A DNA stretch of 52,500 nt from Commensalibacter melissae (GTDB lineage Bacteria; Pseudomonadota; Alphaproteobacteria; Acetobacterales; Acetobacteraceae): assembly GCF_003691365.1 (NCBI RefSeq), contig NZ_CP033087.1, positions 207,501 to 260,000 on the forward strand, in the 5' to 3' direction. Shown piece by piece: positions 37,299 through 45,835 of this stretch (positions are counted from its first letter, which is position 1; every line of letters begins with the position of its first letter). The notes under the pieces were generated by a model that saw nothing but the letters and a program-made list of their open reading frames with translations, was not told where the DNA came from and ran no database searches. The translations under genes were made by a program, and so were the position numbers.

Positions 37299-38243
37299 TT
37301 ATTGTGCAAATGATCGAAAGATGATTGCAACGGCTCGCCCGATTGATGCGGGAATTACACTTTGATGATCTTCATTTTCAAATTTTGTGCATGTTGTTGA
37401 AAGATCATCTATTTTTTTAAATGTTTCACAAGTTGCCAGAATACGAGAAACTTGCTGTTTTCTAAGAAGCTGTTGTTTTATTTTTGCGACTTGAGGAATT
37501 GATTGCCAATAATCAGGAAATTTCTGTTCATACTCTCCAACGGATAGGGATAGGGTTGGATGTAGTTTATGAACGTCAAGACTGGATTTAAAAGATTGGG
37601 TATGCTTGTCAATAATGCTTGGATCAAGCCATAAAGAAGGACTTGCGGCTATATAAATCTGATAGGAATCTGGATGATAGATAAGATTATATATTGTAAA
37701 TAATCCACCAAAAGAGTGACCGAAGATGGCTTGTTTATGGTGATTAATTTTAAGATGTTTATCCAGTAGGGGTTTCAGATCATCTTGGATGAAATGATAA
37801 AAATAATCAGCCCCTCCAGTTTTGTATAAAATGGGGATCAAGGTATTTTGCGGTGGTGTTAAATCATAAGTTCGCAATTTAAGAATATTTTGATCTGGAG
37901 GATAGCCAATTCCAACAAGAACAGCATGATTTTTATGGATGTTATCCGGACGCTTTTCATAGGATCTTATTGTTTCCCGAACCGTGTCAAAAATACTGTT
38001 GGCATCTGTGATATAAATGATTGGATAACCATCTTCTGGGGGTGGTTCTTTTGGAATAGAGGCAAAAATCTTATAAATTTGTGATGTCTTTTTATTTTGC
38101 AGGTTAAAAGTGATAGTATCGTTGATTGTTAAGGGTTCGGTGGAAAGGCCAGCAAGGGGAGAATTACTGTTAATTGCCTTTACCGGACTGAATAACAGGA
38201 AATTCAGACAGACTAGTGTCAGATAGAACCAGAGGCGTATCAT
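37299..38243 (-). CDS. Periplasmic siderophore esterase-like alpha/beta hydrolase (IroE/Fes type)
   Basis: 314 aa with an N-terminal signal peptide ending around V-K-A. Alpha/beta hydrolase of the esterase-D class: Y-P-I-I-Y-I-T-D-A-N near 75, nucleophile in G-H-S-F-G-G-L-F near 175, and C-terminal D-H-Q-S-V-I-P for the catalytic His. The enterobactin/salmochelin esterases IroE and Fes belong here. It starts 42 bp after the TonB receptor and probably hydrolyses an imported or captured siderophore to free iron. Exact siderophore unknown. Confidence 0.82.
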   Translation of the reverse strand: MIRLWFYLTLVCLNFLLFSPVKAINSNSPLAGLSTEPLTINDTITFNLQNKKTSQIYKIFASIPKEPPPEDGYPIIYITDANSIFDTVRETIRSYEKRPDNIHKNHAVLVGIGYPPDQNILKLRTYDLTPPQNTLIPILYKTGGADYFYHFIQDDLKPLLDKHLKINHHKQAIFGHSFGGLFTIYNLIYHPDSYQIYIAASPSLWLDPSIIDKHTQSFKSSLDVHKLHPTLSLSVGEYEQKFPDYWQSIPQVAKIKQQLLRKQQVSRILATCETFKKIDDLSTTCTKFENEDHQSVIPASIGRAVAIIFRSFAQ

Positions 38244-38285
38244 AAGATTATATCCATTATATTATTTGATAATGAAAAGAGCATA

Positions 38286-40433
38286 TTACCATTGTGCTCT
38301 TACCTGTCCCATTATAACGCGACGTGTTCCATAAAAACAGTTAACTTTTGATGCGCAAGCAACAACATATTTTTTATCAGCAACATTGGTTACATTCAGC
38401 TGTAATAAGGTGCTGTTAATTGTGGGAAAGCTGTTTTTAAGGTCATAATGTACCTGCATATCACCAATGACAAAGCTTGGGACCTTAAAACTGTTGGCAT
38501 TATCCCCGAATGTATAACCATTGTAACGAATGCCACCGCCAATTCCAACACCCTTGAACATCCCCTGTTGCAGATCATATGTTATCCATCCAGAAACCAG
38601 ATTGGCAGGAGCTCCCAAGGGGCGGTTACCGATATTGTTTTTATTTGTGTCAGCACGGATCTGGATATCATTATAGGCATAGCTGGCGATAAGATTCAGT
38701 CCCGGCAATAATATTGCACGAGCTTCCAATTCAAAGCCGCGGGATCGTGTTCTGCCTGTCTGAATATTGTAGGTTGTATGTTCCGGATCGGTTGTGGTTA
38801 CATTCTCTTGTGAAATGGTATAGGCAGAACCTGTCACCATGATATTGTTATTAGGCTGGTATTTGATCCCGACTTCATATTGATCTCCCTTAGTAGGTTT
38901 AAAAGCCTTACCTGCAAAGGTTGTCCCGGGTGTAGGCATGAAAGAGGTGGAATAGGAGAAATAGGGTGAAATTCCATTTTGAAAATTGTAAACGATACCG
39001 CCGCGATAGGTTACAGCTCGATCAAAATTAGAGGATGATTTTCCGCCATATTTGAAATTGGTCGAGGTGCCGACCCAGTCATATCGCCCACCCATAATAA
39101 ACGACCAGTTTTTGTAATTTGCTTGATCTTGAATGTAAACACCCAACTGGTTCTGGGATTGTGTTCCGTATGAAGTGATTAGGGGTGTAAAACGTGCGCC
39201 ATAAACAGGATTGAACAAATCAAGGCTTGGAATGGCCGTATTGCCCAAGGCACGTTTGGAATCTGCAAGCAGATAATCAATTCCTGTAATCAGTATATGT
39301 TTTACATTCCCTGTATCAACATGAAACTGAAGGTTACTGTCGATATTATAACTGTTCAAATGTTCATTTGATATTGTCGCCATTCTTGATACAGTTGCCT
39401 GATCACTGGCAAGTCCCTTGATAGAAATGGATCGGAAATCTGAATCAAGATGCAGGTATCTGAATTTCTGATTGAATTGAATAAAATCCGTAAAATCATG
39501 GGTTAGATTGTATTCAAACATATATTGAGAACGATGATACTGATCAAAACCAGGTTCACTGGTGTTAAGATGTGTTGAAATCTTTCCATGTCGATTTGGC
39601 AGAACTGTACCTGACGCGGGAAGTGCAATACCATAAAGGCTATTTGGATCATACTGATATAAGAAACGCATGGATACAGAAGTATCATCAGTGGCTTGCC
39701 AACTGATCTGGGGCATAATGGCGATATGGCGTTCCTTGGCAAAATCAACCTGTGTATCTCCATACCGTCCCACAGCTGTTACCCTATAGGAAAGTGTCTT
39801 GTCTTTGTTTAAAGAACCGCCAGCATCACCCATAATGTCTCCATAATTAAAGGAGGCACCACTTGCCCTCATTTCATAAGAGTCTACGGGACGTGCTTGT
39901 TTCATGGTCATATTTACAAAACCGCCTGGGCTAGCCTGTCCATAAAGTACGGAGGCGGGTCCGCGCAGGACTTCAACGCTTTGCATTAAATATTCATCAA
40001 AGGAAGGAACGGCATATGACATGCCACGTAAAAGACGAAGACCATCAAGGAACTGGACATAATTGGCATTTCCCCCAAATCCTCCAAACCCTCTTAAATA
40101 GATACTATCAAACCGTCCGCCTGGCCGACTTCCTGCAGAAATACCCGCACTATATGCAAGTGCATCTGAAACGGTCCTGGCATTTTGGTCATCCATCTGT
40201 TTGCGGGTGATGACGGTAATGGATTGGGGAACTTTTCTTAATGGACTGTTTGTCTTGGTAGCAACATCAGAATTGGTTTCAACGAATGGATTGTAATTGC
40301 GTTTGCCAACGACGGTTATTTTTTCATTATCCTTGTTTTCTTGATCTTCCTTGGAATAGGCTATTGGGTCTGCAAAAATTGTTGTAGAAACGATTAATAA
40401 AGAGAATGTTACGGTAAAATGATTAAATCGCAT
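38286..40433 (-). CDS. TonB-dependent siderophore receptor
   Basis: 715 aa. Signal peptide ending A-D-P; TonB box region E-K-I-T-V-V-G; plug domain (about 55-165) with P-Q-S-I-T-V-I-T-R-K-Q-M-D-D, Y-L-R-G-F and V-L-R-G-P-A-S-V-L-Y-G-Q-A-S-P-G-G-F-V-N-M; then a 22-strand barrel ending in aromatic Trp (G-Q-V-R-A-Q-W). The family includes FhuA/FpvA-like ferric-siderophore receptors. No N-terminal signalling (STN) domain, so regulation is likely by Fur: a Fur-box-like site lies 25 bp upstream of the start. No siderophore synthesis genes in the window. Confidence 0.95.
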   Translation of the reverse strand: MRFNHFTVTFSLLIVSTTIFADPIAYSKEDQENKDNEKITVVGKRNYNPFVETNSDVATKTNSPLRKVPQSITVITRKQMDDQNARTVSDALAYSAGISAGSRPGGRFDSIYLRGFGGFGGNANYVQFLDGLRLLRGMSYAVPSFDEYLMQSVEVLRGPASVLYGQASPGGFVNMTMKQARPVDSYEMRASGASFNYGDIMGDAGGSLNKDKTLSYRVTAVGRYGDTQVDFAKERHIAIMPQISWQATDDTSVSMRFLYQYDPNSLYGIALPASGTVLPNRHGKISTHLNTSEPGFDQYHRSQYMFEYNLTHDFTDFIQFNQKFRYLHLDSDFRSISIKGLASDQATVSRMATISNEHLNSYNIDSNLQFHVDTGNVKHILITGIDYLLADSKRALGNTAIPSLDLFNPVYGARFTPLITSYGTQSQNQLGVYIQDQANYKNWSFIMGGRYDWVGTSTNFKYGGKSSSNFDRAVTYRGGIVYNFQNGISPYFSYSTSFMPTPGTTFAGKAFKPTKGDQYEVGIKYQPNNNIMVTGSAYTISQENVTTTDPEHTTYNIQTGRTRSRGFELEARAILLPGLNLIASYAYNDIQIRADTNKNNIGNRPLGAPANLVSGWITYDLQQGMFKGVGIGGGIRYNGYTFGDNANSFKVPSFVIGDMQVHYDLKNSFPTINSTLLQLNVTNVADKKYVVACASKVNCFYGTRRVIMGQVRAQW

Positions 40434-40457
40434 AGATCAGATTTTCTTGCATAATTT

Positions 40458-40476
40458 GAGAATGATTGTAATTATT
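40458..40476. promoter_or_regulatory. Fur-box-like operator of the siderophore receptor
   Basis: GAGAATGATTGTAATTATT matches the 19-bp Fur consensus GATAATGATAATCATTATC at 14 of 19 positions by eye, and the wider region reads as an imperfect palindrome TTGAGAAT...ATTTTCAA. It lies 25 bp upstream of the receptor start. Confidence 0.6.
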
Positions 40477-40542
40477 ATTTTCAACAAGAAAGAAAATCAA
40501 TTTGTATTTTACTTAAAATCTTCAATTAATTTAGAAAGATAT

Positions 40543-40571
40543 TTGCACTTTTCAAGTTTATTAGGTAAAGA
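40543..40571 (+). promoter_or_regulatory. Probable promoter of rplY
   Basis: -35 TTGCAC (40543-40548), 17-bp spacer, -10 TAAAGA (40566-40571). The start would fall near 40578, so the leader hairpin at 40580-40603 would begin the mRNA. Confidence 0.5.
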
Positions 40572-40579
40572 GGATAGTG

Positions 40580-40603
40580 CATCAACACCCCTGGAGGTTG
40601 ATG
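40580..40603 (+). promoter_or_regulatory. Leader hairpin upstream of rplY
   Basis: CATCAAC (40580-40586) and GTTGATG (40597-40603) form a perfect 7-bp stem with loop ACCCCTGGAG. It sits at the predicted 5' end of the rplY mRNA and ends 22 bp before the ribosome-binding site AGGAG (40626-40630). Ribosomal protein L25 binds 5S rRNA, so autoregulation through this hairpin is possible; simple 5'-end stabilisation is also possible. Confidence 0.45.
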
Positions 40604-40637
40604 TTTCAGTTTTGCCTTATTTACTAGGAGTTATAAC

Positions 40638-41285
40638 GTGGCAAGAAATTTTGTTGAATTAAAAGTATCGATGCGTGCGAAGGCTGGTAAGGGGGCAGCG
40701 CGCGCAACCCGTCGTGAGGGACTGGTTCCTGCTGTTGTATATGGTGGCAAATCAGAACCAGCCATGATTGCCCTTGATCCGCGTCTTGTTATGCGTGAAT
40801 TGGGAAAATCAGGATGGCGCTCTCAACTGTATCAATTGATGGTTGATGATAAGAGAACAGTTGCCTTGATGCGTGCCGTGCAATTACATCCCGTAACCGA
40901 TCGACCATTACATGTGGATTTCCAACGTATGGTTGCTGGTCAGCATATTCGCGTTGAAATACCGGTCACTTTTGAAGGTGAAGAAATCGCCCCTGGTGTA
41001 AAACGTGGTGGTGTTGTAAATATCGTTCAACATTCTGTTGAAGTAAACTGTGACGTTGAACATATTCCAGAAGCCTTTATTGCTGATCTTTCCAAATTGG
41101 ATATTCACGATAATATTCGTTGGTCTGATTTAAAAGGTGCGGATAAAGTTACGCATACAAATCAGCATGAAGAAGATTTTGTAATTGCAACTATTGCGCC
41201 GCCAACCGTTGCAGTTGAAACAAGTGAAGAAACTTCGGAAGAAACATCTGAAGAAAAAACGGCCGAAGTTTCTACTGAAGAATAA
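40638..41285 (+). CDS. rplY: 50S ribosomal protein L25 (CTC-like)
   Basis: 215 aa, the long form with C-terminal TL5/CTC domain. N-terminal [30 protein letters not shown], then [12 protein letters not shown]; the last ~20 residues are a Glu/Thr/Ser-rich tail. Binds 5S rRNA in the 50S subunit. GTG start at 40638, supported by AGGAG at 40626-40630. First gene of the rplY-pth-ychF run. Confidence 0.96.
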   Translation: MARNFVELKVSMRAKAGKGAARATRREGLVPAVVYGGKSEPAMIALDPRLVMRELGKSGWRSQLYQLMVDDKRTVALMRAVQLHPVTDRPLHVDFQRMVAGQHIRVEIPVTFEGEEIAPGVKRGGVVNIVQHSVEVNCDVEHIPEAFIADLSKLDIHDNIRWSDLKGADKVTHTNQHEEDFVIATIAPPTVAVETSEETSEETSEEKTAEVSTEE

Positions 41286-41304
41286 TTTAATGAAAGAATA
41301 GATC

Positions 41305-41877
41305 ATGTTACTGTGGGCTGGGCTTGGAAATCCCGAGCCTGGGATGCAGGCAAATCGTCATAATATCGGTTTTATGGCGATAGATCGAATTGCTGAACGT
41401 CATGGATTTTCTCCATGGCGTAAGCGGTTTAAGGGCGAAATTGCCGAAGGTGTTATAAAGGGTGAAAAAATCCTTTTACTAAAACCTATGACCTATATGA
41501 ATCTTTCTGGTGAAAGTATTCAGCCTTGTATCGCTTTTTATAAAATTCCACTTGATAACCTTTTTGTATTTCATGATGAAATGGATTTGGTCCCTGCCAA
41601 GATACGGATTAAAAAAGGGGGAGGGGCGGCTGGTCATAATGGTTTGCGTTCTACGGATAAAATGCTTGGCAGTCAGGACTATTGGCGTGTGCGTTTGGGG
41701 ATAGGGCATCCAGAAGACAGATCTCAAGTTGTACGTTATGTCTTGGGAGATTTTTCAAAACAGGATAGGGAATGGCTTGATCCATTTATTGATGCAGTTG
41801 CGGAAAAGGCATCATTGTTAATTGAACGAAAAATGGACGCTTATCTATCCAAAGTGGCTTTATTGTTAAAAGGATAA
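41305..41877 (+). CDS. pth: Peptidyl-tRNA hydrolase
   Basis: 190 aa. G-L-G-N-P-E-P-G-M-Q-A-N-R-H-N-I-G-F-M (catalytic His in the R-H-N-I-G), K-P-M-T-Y-M-N-L-S-G, F-H-D-E-M-D-L, G-G-A-A-G-H-N-G-L-R-S. It recycles peptidyl-tRNA released from stalled ribosomes. 19 bp after rplY, 8 bp before ychF. Confidence 0.97.
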   Translation: MLLWAGLGNPEPGMQANRHNIGFMAIDRIAERHGFSPWRKRFKGEIAEGVIKGEKILLLKPMTYMNLSGESIQPCIAFYKIPLDNLFVFHDEMDLVPAKIRIKKGGGAAGHNGLRSTDKMLGSQDYWRVRLGIGHPEDRSQVVRYVLGDFSKQDREWLDPFIDAVAEKASLLIERKMDAYLSKVALLLKG

Positions 41878-41885
41878 AAAAAGAT

Positions 41886-42980
41886 ATGGGGTTTAATTGC
41901 GGTATTGTTGGATTGCCTAATGTTGGAAAATCAACATTATTTAATGCGTTAACGGCAACGGTTGCCGCTCAATCGGCGAATTATCCATTTTGCACCATTG
42001 AACCTAATGTTGGACGGGTTGCTGTCCCCGACCCGCGTTTGACTATTTTATCAGAAATTACGCATTCTCAAAAAATTATTCCCACAAGCTTGGAATTTGT
42101 TGATATTGCAGGTCTGGTTAAGGGAGCTTCACGTGGAGAAGGGCTCGGAAACCAGTTTTTGGCGAATATCCGAGAGGTTGATGCAATTATCCATGTTCTG
42201 CGTTGTTTTGAAAACGATGATATCACGCATGTTGAAGGGTCTGTGAATCCTATTCGGGATGCTGAAATTATCGAGACAGAGTTGATGATTGCAGATTTGG
42301 AAAGTTTAGAAAAAAGAACGGTTGCTTTACAGAAAAAAGCCAGAGGAAATGATAAAGAGGCTCAGGCCACTCTTGAATTAATTGAACCTTTGATCAAGGC
42401 CCTGCAGGATGGTAAGCCGGTTAGGGATGTCATTCCTGTTGGCGAGGAGAAGGCCATCGCCCGATTACAGCTTCTAACGAGCAAACCTGTTTTATATGTG
42501 TGTAATGTTAACGAAGAAGCCGCCGCAACTGGAAATGGGTATTCTCGGCAGGTTATTGAAATGGCAAGAAAACAGGGGGCTGAAGTCGTTATTGTTTCTG
42601 CTGATATCGAGGCAGAGGTCAGTCAGTTGGGTAAAGAGGATCAGACAGAATTTTTATCGGGTCTGGGCTTGGAAAATAGTGGTCTCGATCGTGTTATTGC
42701 TGCAGGATACAGATTGTTAAATCTGATTACCTATTTTACATGTGGTCCAAAAGAAACCCGTGCTTGGACAATTTCAGAAGGAACCAAGGCCCCGCAAGCG
42801 GCGGCAGTTATTCACAATGACTTTGAACGGGGATTTATTGCCTGTGAAACGATCGCTTATGATGATTATGTTAAATATAAGGGGGAAGTTGGAGCAAAAG
42901 AGGCCGGTAAAGTTCGAATTGAAGGAAAAGACTATATCGTTCATGATGGAGATATTTTATTGTTCAGATTTAATGTATAA
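41886..42980 (+). CDS. ychF: Redox-regulated ATPase YchF (Obg-related)
   Basis: 364 aa. N-terminal G-domain P-loop G-L-P-N-V-G-K-S-T-L-F-N-A-L, D-I-A-G-L-V-K-G-A-S-x-G-E-G-L-G-N, the altered fourth motif in the C-N-V-N-E-E context (N-x-x-E, giving ATP preference), and the C-terminal TGS domain. Ribosome-associated. Confidence 0.97.
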   Translation: MGFNCGIVGLPNVGKSTLFNALTATVAAQSANYPFCTIEPNVGRVAVPDPRLTILSEITHSQKIIPTSLEFVDIAGLVKGASRGEGLGNQFLANIREVDAIIHVLRCFENDDITHVEGSVNPIRDAEIIETELMIADLESLEKRTVALQKKARGNDKEAQATLELIEPLIKALQDGKPVRDVIPVGEEKAIARLQLLTSKPVLYVCNVNEEAAATGNGYSRQVIEMARKQGAEVVIVSADIEAEVSQLGKEDQTEFLSGLGLENSGLDRVIAAGYRLLNLITYFTCGPKETRAWTISEGTKAPQAAAVIHNDFERGFIACETIAYDDYVKYKGEVGAKEAGKVRIEGKDYIVHDGDILLFRFNV

Positions 42981-43024
42981 TCTGCAATAATTTATTTGTT
43001 TAAAATTATTAAGGAGTGGGTGGA

Positions 43025-44293
43025 GTGAATCGTAATTCTGCCTTATCTCAATCGAACTCGATCCAACAATTGGCTAGAAAGGTTAAAAAAGCTTCTTATT
43101 CATTGGCTCACAGCTCACTTCAACAGCGTAACAAAGCTTTGCTTTGTGCAGCAGAAGCGCTGCGTGCTTCAATGAATGCCATCCTGTCTGTTAATTCCGA
43201 GGAAGTGGAGAAAACAGAAGTTGGTGAAGCCTTTAAGGATCGTATGACATTGAATGAAAACCGGTTGGAGGCAATGGCGCATGGCTTGGAGGCGATTGCG
43301 ATGTTACCTGATCCTTTAGGAAAAGAGCAGGCTTGCTGGACAAGACCAAATGGACTGGAAATTAGACGAGTTACTGTCCCTGTGGGTGTTATTGGCATGA
43401 TTTATGAAAGCCGTCCGAATGTTGGTGCTGATGCGGCAGGTATTTGTATCAAATCTGGTAATGGTGTTATATTACGAGGTGGTTCCGAATGCTATCAAAC
43501 GGCAATTCTAATCCATCAGGCCATGCAAAAGGGTGTTCAGGAGGCCGGCCTTGATCCTGATATAATAGCCATGGCACCGGATAATAATCGTCAACATGTG
43601 AAAGACATGTTGCAGGCCGTTGGATTAATTGATGTTTTAATCCCTCGTGGGGGACGATCCCTTGTTGAATTCATTCAGAAAGAGGCCCGTATACCTGTTT
43701 TGGCTCATGCAGCTGGATTATGTCACACCTATATACATGGGTTGGCGGATTTCGAGAAATCACGTGCTGTTTTAATAAATGCAAAAATGCGTCGAACAGG
43801 GATTTGTGGTGCCACTGAAACTTTATTGATTGATCAAGCGGTAGCCAGACAATATTTACCCAAATTAGCCGATGATTTAATTGAGTTGGGATGCCGTCTG
43901 GTCGGAGACACTATGGCAGTGAAAATTGATTCCCGTATCGGTGTGGCAAAGGAAAATGATTTTGCCACAGAATGGCTGGATTCGGTGTTATCAGTTAAGG
44001 TAGTTAAAAATATTTATCAGGCAATTCAGCATATATTAAAATATGGTAGTGGACATACCGAGGCTATTTTAACCGAGGATAAAGAGGTTGCCCGTTATTT
44101 TATGGATCATGTTGAGAGTGCTGTTGTTATGTGGAATGCCTCCACGCAATTTTGTGATGGAGGTGAATTTGGGTTTGGAGCCGAAATTGGCATTGCTACA
44201 GGTCGTTTACATGCACGAGGACCTGTTGGAGTTGAACAATTAACAAGTTATCGTTATGAAGTTATTGGAAATGGACAGGTGAGACCTGTATGA
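43025..44293 (+). CDS. proA: Glutamate-5-semialdehyde dehydrogenase (gamma-glutamyl phosphate reductase)
   Basis: 422 aa from GTG 43025. AAGGAG at 43011-43016 fits this start with 8-bp spacing, whereas GTG 43016 overlaps it. Aldehyde-dehydrogenase fold with Y-E-S-R-P-N-V, K-S-G-N-G-V-I-L-R-G-G-S-E, catalytic Cys in R-R-T-G-I-C-G-A-T-E, and N-A-S-T-Q-F-C-D-G-G-E-F-G-F-G-A-E-I-G. Second step of proline synthesis. obgE and proB, which commonly precede it in alphaproteobacteria, are not here; its stop overlaps the nadD start. Confidence 0.97.
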   Translation: MNRNSALSQSNSIQQLARKVKKASYSLAHSSLQQRNKALLCAAEALRASMNAILSVNSEEVEKTEVGEAFKDRMTLNENRLEAMAHGLEAIAMLPDPLGKEQACWTRPNGLEIRRVTVPVGVIGMIYESRPNVGADAAGICIKSGNGVILRGGSECYQTAILIHQAMQKGVQEAGLDPDIIAMAPDNNRQHVKDMLQAVGLIDVLIPRGGRSLVEFIQKEARIPVLAHAAGLCHTYIHGLADFEKSRAVLINAKMRRTGICGATETLLIDQAVARQYLPKLADDLIELGCRLVGDTMAVKIDSRIGVAKENDFATEWLDSVLSVKVVKNIYQAIQHILKYGSGHTEAILTEDKEVARYFMDHVESAVVMWNASTQFCDGGEFGFGAEIGIATGRLHARGPVGVEQLTSYRYEVIGNGQVRPV

Positions 44294-44898
44294 TATCAAT
44301 ACCGACATGGGGTGATCAGAGAAATATAAAGGTTGGATTATTAGGCGGATCCTTTAATCCTGTTCATAGTGGTCATTTACAACTGGCTCGTCGGGCTTTT
44401 ACCATTTTACAATTGGATCAGGTATGGTTGATGGTATCTCCGGGAAATCCTTTGAAAACCGGAAAAGAAATGGCTTCTTTTTCGGAACGTTTTCAAGGGG
44501 TGCAAAAATGCGTTGATGGTCGGCATATCATTGCGACAGATATAGAAAGTCGGTTACATACACGGTATAGTTACGATACGTTGAAAAAATTATATCAGCG
44601 CTTCCCAAATTGTAAATTTGTTTGGCTGATGGGTGCTGATGGATTGTCACAAATGGCATTCTGGTCAAGATGGCAAAAAATTTTGCGGCTCGTGCCTATA
44701 GCAATTTTTCCACGCCCTCCTTATATTTATAAGGCTTTAAACGGAAAGGCTGCACAATGGGCCCGCTCATATCGATTGCCCTCACAGAAAGCTTCGGTTT
44801 TGGCCAGTTATAAGCCGCCAGCTTGGGTATTTGTTCCATCTCCAGAAAACAAAATTTCAGCCACAGCTTTAAGGGCTCAAGGAAGATCAGGTTTATAA
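44290..44898 (+). CDS. nadD: Nicotinate-nucleotide adenylyltransferase
   Basis: 202 aa. V-G-L-L-G-G-S-F-N-P-V-H-S-G-H-L (nucleotidyltransferase HxGH motif), F-V-W-L-M-G-A-D and I-S-A-T-A-L-R (the family ISSTxxR-type motif). It makes deamido-NAD from nicotinate mononucleotide. The start overlaps the proA stop by 4 nt (ATGA), implying translational coupling. Confidence 0.95.
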   Translation: MISIPTWGDQRNIKVGLLGGSFNPVHSGHLQLARRAFTILQLDQVWLMVSPGNPLKTGKEMASFSERFQGVQKCVDGRHIIATDIESRLHTRYSYDTLKKLYQRFPNCKFVWLMGADGLSQMAFWSRWQKILRLVPIAIFPRPPYIYKALNGKAAQWARSYRLPSQKASVLASYKPPAWVFVPSPENKISATALRAQGRSGL

Positions 44899-44939
44899 CG
44901 GTTACATGTAAATATTAAACAATAGAAATAGGGTTATTA

Positions 44940-45368
44940 ATGAATCAAAATAATTTATCGGAAACATTACAACAAAACAGACAACAACATAATATCAATG
45001 ACAAAACGATTATAGATATCGAAAAATTGCAGAAATGCGTCAATTTGATTATTGAATCTTTGGAAGGAGATAAGGCGGAGAATATTGTTGTCATTGATTT
45101 GGTGGGAAAAGCTTCATTTGCAGATCGTATGGTTATTGCAACAGGTATGGTGGATCGTCAGATCATGGCGATGGCTGAACATCTTGACAAGATTTTGTAT
45201 GAACAGGGAATAAGAAAGATCGCAATAGAAAAAAGCAGTGATTGGGTTTTATTAGATACAGGAGATATTATAGTTCATTTGTTTCGAGCAGAGGCAAGAG
45301 AATATTATAATATTGAACGTATTTGGGGGGTTGAAATTCCTGAATTTTCTGAACCTGATCAAGTTTAA
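44940..45368 (+). CDS. rsfS: Ribosome silencing factor RsfS
   Basis: 142 aa. After a polar ~25-residue N-terminal tail: F-A-D-R-M-V-I-A-T-G-M-V-D-R-Q-I-M-A-M-A, then S-D-W-V-L-L-D-T-G-D-I-I-V-H-L-F-R-A-E-A-R-E-Y-Y-N-I-E-R-I-W, the RsfS/DUF143 core. It binds L14 and blocks subunit joining in starvation. 41 bp after nadD. Confidence 0.95.
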   Translation: MNQNNLSETLQQNRQQHNINDKTIIDIEKLQKCVNLIIESLEGDKAENIVVIDLVGKASFADRMVIATGMVDRQIMAMAEHLDKILYEQGIRKIAIEKSSDWVLLDTGDIIVHLFRAEAREYYNIERIWGVEIPEFSEPDQV

Positions 45369-45375
45369 TTTTTCT

Positions 45376-45834
45376 ATGTTTTCAATTATTGCCATTGGCA
45401 AAATGCGGGATAGGGCAGAACTGGATTTATTTAATCGTTATGCCAAACGTATTCGTCCCAGTTTGGAATTAATCGAAATTAATGAAAGCAAAGGTCAGCC
45501 TATTGAGACCAAGATAAAGGACGCTCAAAATCTTTTGAAAGCAGTTCCAGAAAAATCCTTGATCATTAGTTTGGATGAGGGTGGAAAAAGTTATAATAGT
45601 TTTGATTTTGCAATGCATATGCAAAAGTGTTTGGAATTATCTAAATCAATTTCATTTTTAATTGGCGGGGCAGAGGGATTGCACGCTTCTGCAATCAAGA
45701 CCTCTCACTCTGTTATTTCATTGGGAAAGTTAACCTGGCCTCATATGATCGCCAGAATCTTGTTAATTGAACAAATTTACAGGGCTCAAATGATCTTGTC
45801 GGGGCACCCCTATCACCGACAGGGTCGTCCGTAG
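45376..45834 (+). CDS. rlmH: 23S rRNA (pseudouridine1915-N3)-methyltransferase RlmH
   Basis: 152 aa from ATG 45376 (M-F-S-I-I-A-I-G-K-M); the 45313-started frame overlaps rsfS without support. SPOUT fold with S-L-D-E-G-G-K-S, F-L-I-G-G-A-E-G-L-H and the C-terminal knot H-P-Y-H-R. It methylates pseudouridine 1915 of helix 69. It ends 1 bp before the convergent CHAP gene. Confidence 0.96.
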   Translation: MFSIIAIGKMRDRAELDLFNRYAKRIRPSLELIEINESKGQPIETKIKDAQNLLKAVPEKSLIISLDEGGKSYNSFDFAMHMQKCLELSKSISFLIGGAEGLHASAIKTSHSVISLGKLTWPHMIARILLIEQIYRAQMILSGHPYHRQGRP

Positions 45835-45835
45835 A

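Noticed and set aside
40447-40662. 71-codon plus-strand frame upstream of rplY
   Set aside because: It overlaps the promoter, leader hairpin and start of rplY and has no family match.
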